A stretch of DNA of 64,000 bases from Sphingosinicella microcystinivorans (GTDB lineage: Bacteria > Pseudomonadota > Alphaproteobacteria > Sphingomonadales > Sphingomonadaceae), in the NCBI RefSeq assembly GCF_027941835.1, contig NZ_CP116005.1, positions 4,045,501 to 4,109,500 of the forward strand. Reading direction: 5' to 3'. Every line of letters begins with the position of its first letter. Positions within the stretch are counted from its first letter, which is position 1. The position numbers and the translations under genes are program-made. Shown here piece by piece: positions 61,883-64,000 of this stretch. The notes under the pieces were generated by a model, which was not told the DNA's origin, searched no databases, and saw only the letters and a list, made by a program, of their open reading frames with translations.

Positions 61883-63380
61883 AGCCTCGCAGCAGATCAT
61901 AGCGGGCACAGTCGGCGAGCGGAGGATGCTGCAGCATCCGGTCTTCCGAAGTGACGATGCTGTGGGGTGTCGCCGGCTCGCGGCGCCGGGAGAGGATGTT
62001 GAGGATCAGCTCGTCGCTGGCCGTTCCGTTCGCCAACGCTTCGCGCACGGCAGCCTCTACCGGCTCCAGGCCATCGGTGAGCACCGCCGAGAGGACCCGC
62101 ACGAACCTGCGATCGGCCTCGTCCCCGGTGCCGAGCCTTCGCCGTAATCGGTGCAGGGCGGGCGGCAGATCCCAGTCCTGGAACGGTGCGCCGTTACGCA
62201 GCGCGCCGGGCTTGTGCGCGAGGACCGGCAGATAATGCCAGGGATCGTATATCGTGCGGTTCCGACCGAAGTGGCGCTCATGCTCCCCGACGATCGCATC
62301 GCCGCAGCGTATGACGATGCGATCGGCATAGGAGCGCACCTGAACGGTCCGGCGTGCGGCCGTCGACATGACCGAGTAGCGGTTGCGATCGAAGCTGATG
62401 AGGCAGGTGCCGGTGACGGCATGCTCGCTCTCATGGAAGCCGTCGAACGGTGCCAGGATCGGCTGCAGGGCCGGTCGCTCCATATCCAGCGCCTCGGCGA
62501 CGGTAATATCCCCGCGTTCGGGATGGGCATGATGCTCGGCCCAGCGCCGGCACTCGGCCTCCAGCCACCCGTTGAGCTCGGCCAGGCTGGCGAACCGGAG
62601 TCGCGGCTGGAAGAAGCGGCCTCGGATCGTCTGGACCTGCTGCTCGACCTGGCCCTTCTCCCATCCCGCCGCCGGCGAGCAGGCGGTCGGCTCGACCATG
62701 TAATGATCGGTCATGATCAGGAAGCGGCGGTTGAACACACGCTCCTTGCCGGTGAACACGGCCGTCACCGCCGTCTTCATATTATCGTAGATACCGCGTC
62801 GCGGCACACCGCCGAAGAACGCGAACGCCCGGGCATGGGCATCGAACAGCATCTCCTGGCCCTCGCGCGGATAGGCTCGGACATAGGGTGCGCGCGAGTC
62901 GCAGAGACGCATATGCGCCACCTTCACCCGCATCGGCTTGCCGGCGATCTCCACATCCTCGTGGCTCCAGTCGAACTGGTAGGCCTCACCCGGCTGGAAG
63001 GTCATCGGGATGAACGCCGGTGCGCCTTCGCCAGCATCCTTCCGCCGCGCAGCACGCCAGCGCGCCGCATAGCGGCGCACCGCATCATAGGATCCATCGA
63101 ACCCCTCGCGCACCAGCAGGTCATGGATACGCGTCATCCGTAGCCGATCGCGGCGGCCGCGACCTTCGTTCTCCTCAAGCAGCGCATCGAGACGATCCTG
63201 ATAAGGACCGATCCGCGGCAGCGGCTGGACTTTGCGCTGATAGTTGAACGCCGCCTCCGGCGACCGGATCGCTTTGCGGACGACCTTCCGCGACAAACGA
63301 AGGTCACGAGCGATCGCCTTGATCGCCTTACCCGCTGCATGCTCACGCCGAATCCGAACCACTGTCTCCACGATCAACAT
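61866..63380 (-). CDS. istA: IstA, IS21 DDE transposase
   Basis: A 504-residue transposase: N-terminal HTH ([22 protein letters not shown]) and a DDE catalytic core, with Asp in [14 protein letters not shown], Asp in [12 protein letters not shown] and Glu in [13 protein letters not shown]. Length and layout are normal for the family, so the copy is probably active. Confidence 0.93.
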   Translation of the reverse strand: MLIVETVVRIRREHAAGKAIKAIARDLRLSRKVVRKAIRSPEAAFNYQRKVQPLPRIGPYQDRLDALLEENEGRGRRDRLRMTRIHDLLVREGFDGSYDAVRRYAARWRAARRKDAGEGAPAFIPMTFQPGEAYQFDWSHEDVEIAGKPMRVKVAHMRLCDSRAPYVRAYPREGQEMLFDAHARAFAFFGGVPRRGIYDNMKTAVTAVFTGKERVFNRRFLIMTDHYMVEPTACSPAAGWEKGQVEQQVQTIRGRFFQPRLRFASLAELNGWLEAECRRWAEHHAHPERGDITVAEALDMERPALQPILAPFDGFHESEHAVTGTCLISFDRNRYSVMSTAARRTVQVRSYADRIVIRCGDAIVGEHERHFGRNRTIYDPWHYLPVLAHKPGALRNGAPFQDWDLPPALHRLRRRLGTGDEADRRFVRVLSAVLTDGLEPVEAAVREALANGTASDELILNILSRRREPATPHSIVTSEDRMLQHPPLADCARYDLLRGYDAAA

Positions 63381-63489
63381 CCCGTTCTCGCCAACTGATC
63401 AAAACCAGTCGGCCGACTAAATCCCCGGGATGAAGGGGTCCTTTTTGCACGCCGATCACCCCACGAAGGGGGTGCCTATTGCACGCTGA

Positions 63490-63558
63490 TCCTCAGCCCT
63501 TGCCGCCGCCAGGGCCGTCGGCCTTCGTCTCACCACCGCTAGCAGTCGGCAAGCCTGA
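63490..63558 (+). pseudogene. Possible C-terminal remnant of a hipB-type antitoxin gene
   Basis: Directly after the IS21 end, one frame reads SSALAAARAVGLRLTTASSR, then QA and a TGA two nt before the hipA GTG. The segment ALAAARAVGLRLT resembles the ends of HipB-like helix-turn-helix antitoxins, and a hipB gene is expected just upstream of hipA. Only about 22 codons remain, so the assignment is tentative. Confidence 0.35.
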
Positions 63559-63560
63559 CG

Positions 63561-64000
63561 GTGGAACTTCCGGTTCACTACGAGGGGCGTCTGGTCGCCA
63601 CGATCAGCGCGGACGCACAGGCAACCCGCCTCGTTTATGATGAAATCTGGCTTTCATCCACGGACAGCTTCCCGGTCTCGTTGGCGATGCCGATCCGACC
63701 CGAGCCCTATGACGGGGAACAGGTCCTTCCCTGGCTGATGAACCTCCTACCGGAGGGCGAACCGCTGCGCGCCATGACGCGCGCGCTCGGCGCTGCTCCG
63801 GAAGACGCACTCGGCCTGATCGCGCGGACCGGCAATGATCTGGCAGGTGCGCTCAGCATCGCCCCGCAGCCGCCACGCGGCGAGCCCGGCTATCGCCCGC
63901 CCCCCGATGCCGACGCACTTGAGCGGATCATCGAGGAACTGCCTGCGCGGCCATTCCTCATCGGTGAAGACGGGGTCTCGATGAGCCTCGCCGGTGCGCA
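63561..64000 (+). CDS. HipA-like kinase toxin, N-terminal part
   Basis: About 146 residues of a HipA-family Ser/Thr kinase, running off the right edge. The N-terminal subdomain reads VHYEGRLVATISADAQATRLVYD, SFPVSLAMPI, VLPWLMNLLPEGEPLRAM, GLIARTGNDLAGALSI, and the kinase part opens with FLIGEDGVSMSLAGAQ, the nucleotide-binding loop of HipA proteins. HipA phosphorylates glutamyl-tRNA synthetase and halts growth when free of its antitoxin. The GTG at 63561 is taken as start; an in-frame TAG lies seven codons upstream. Confidence 0.8.
   Translation, partial: MELPVHYEGRLVATISADAQATRLVYDEIWLSSTDSFPVSLAMPIRPEPYDGEQVLPWLMNLLPEGEPLRAMTRALGAAPEDALGLIARTGNDLAGALSIAPQPPRGEPGYRPPPDADALERIIEELPARPFLIGEDGVSMSLAGA

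Larger units (their letters stand above)
60980..63488 (-). mobile_element. IS21-family insertion sequence
   Basis: A 2.5-kb element with istA and istB overlapping on the minus strand. The ends carry the multiple terminal repeats of the family: left GGCGTTCAAAAGGGACCCCC and GGCGTCGAAGAGGGACCCCC; right, on the complementary strand, AGCGTGCAATAGGCACCCCC and GGCGTGCAAAAAGGACCCC. The exact tips are uncertain by a few bases. The flanks (GTCAAA left, ATCCTC right) show no target duplication. Confidence 0.88.

Overview
This is a 64 kb stretch of a GC-rich alphaproteobacterial chromosome. The gene content (trmFO beside a squalene/phytoene-synthase-like gene, a recG-sdhE-mfd block, tandem cysteine desulfurases with an adrenodoxin-type ferredoxin, an autotransport-style TonB receptor, and fused indolepyruvate:ferredoxin oxidoreductase) suggests a member of the Sphingomonadales. 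That assignment is inferred from gene families and order; no search was run.

Positions 1 to about 42,200 are ordinary chromosomal backbone. From left to right it holds: trmFO (5' end missing), an EF-hand protein and a phytoene-synthase-like protein; three TadE/TadG-like pseudopilin-type genes; ettA; an aminotransferase; tRNA-Gln; a surface polysaccharide block (PNPT sugar-phosphate transferase, UDP-glucuronate epimerase, YdcF-like protein, UDP-sugar dehydrogenase, long SLBB-domain export protein); a MarR regulator, proC and a heptad-repeat lipoprotein; the indolepyruvate oxidoreductase with ferredoxin and two cysteine desulfurases upstream; an alpha/beta hydrolase, ilvE, anmK, tyrS; a Sel1-repeat protein, recG, sdhE, mfd; a nuclease-like, a glyoxalase-like and a DsbA-like protein; two neighbouring GGDEF proteins with degenerate cyclase motifs (one with an intact EAL domain); moaA-nadK; and tRNA-Asn.

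Positions 42,276 to 64,000 are a mobile mosaic. A large serine recombinase gene runs 17 nt into the 3' end of tRNA-Asn, which marks that tRNA as the likely attachment site. It is followed by a complete-looking mating-pair-formation set read leftwards (traG, a ribbon-helix-helix gene, trbB, C, D, E, J, L, F, G, I and a DUF2274 gene) with nearly every gene overlapping the next, as in Tn4371-type conjugative elements. No relaxase or transfer-DNA-processing gene is visible. An IS3-family element closes this block upstream of traG. Beyond it lies a fragment of what looks like an aromatic-compound catabolic operon (truncated meta-cleavage-type hydrolase, 2Fe-2S ferredoxin, TonB-dependent receptor). 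It is cut by an IS21-family element, whose other side abuts a hipA toxin gene that appears to have lost most of its hipB antitoxin partner. Neither insertion sequence shows a target-site duplication, so deletions or rearrangements between IS copies probably shaped this arm.

No CRISPR array, rRNA operon or prophage structural genes were seen.
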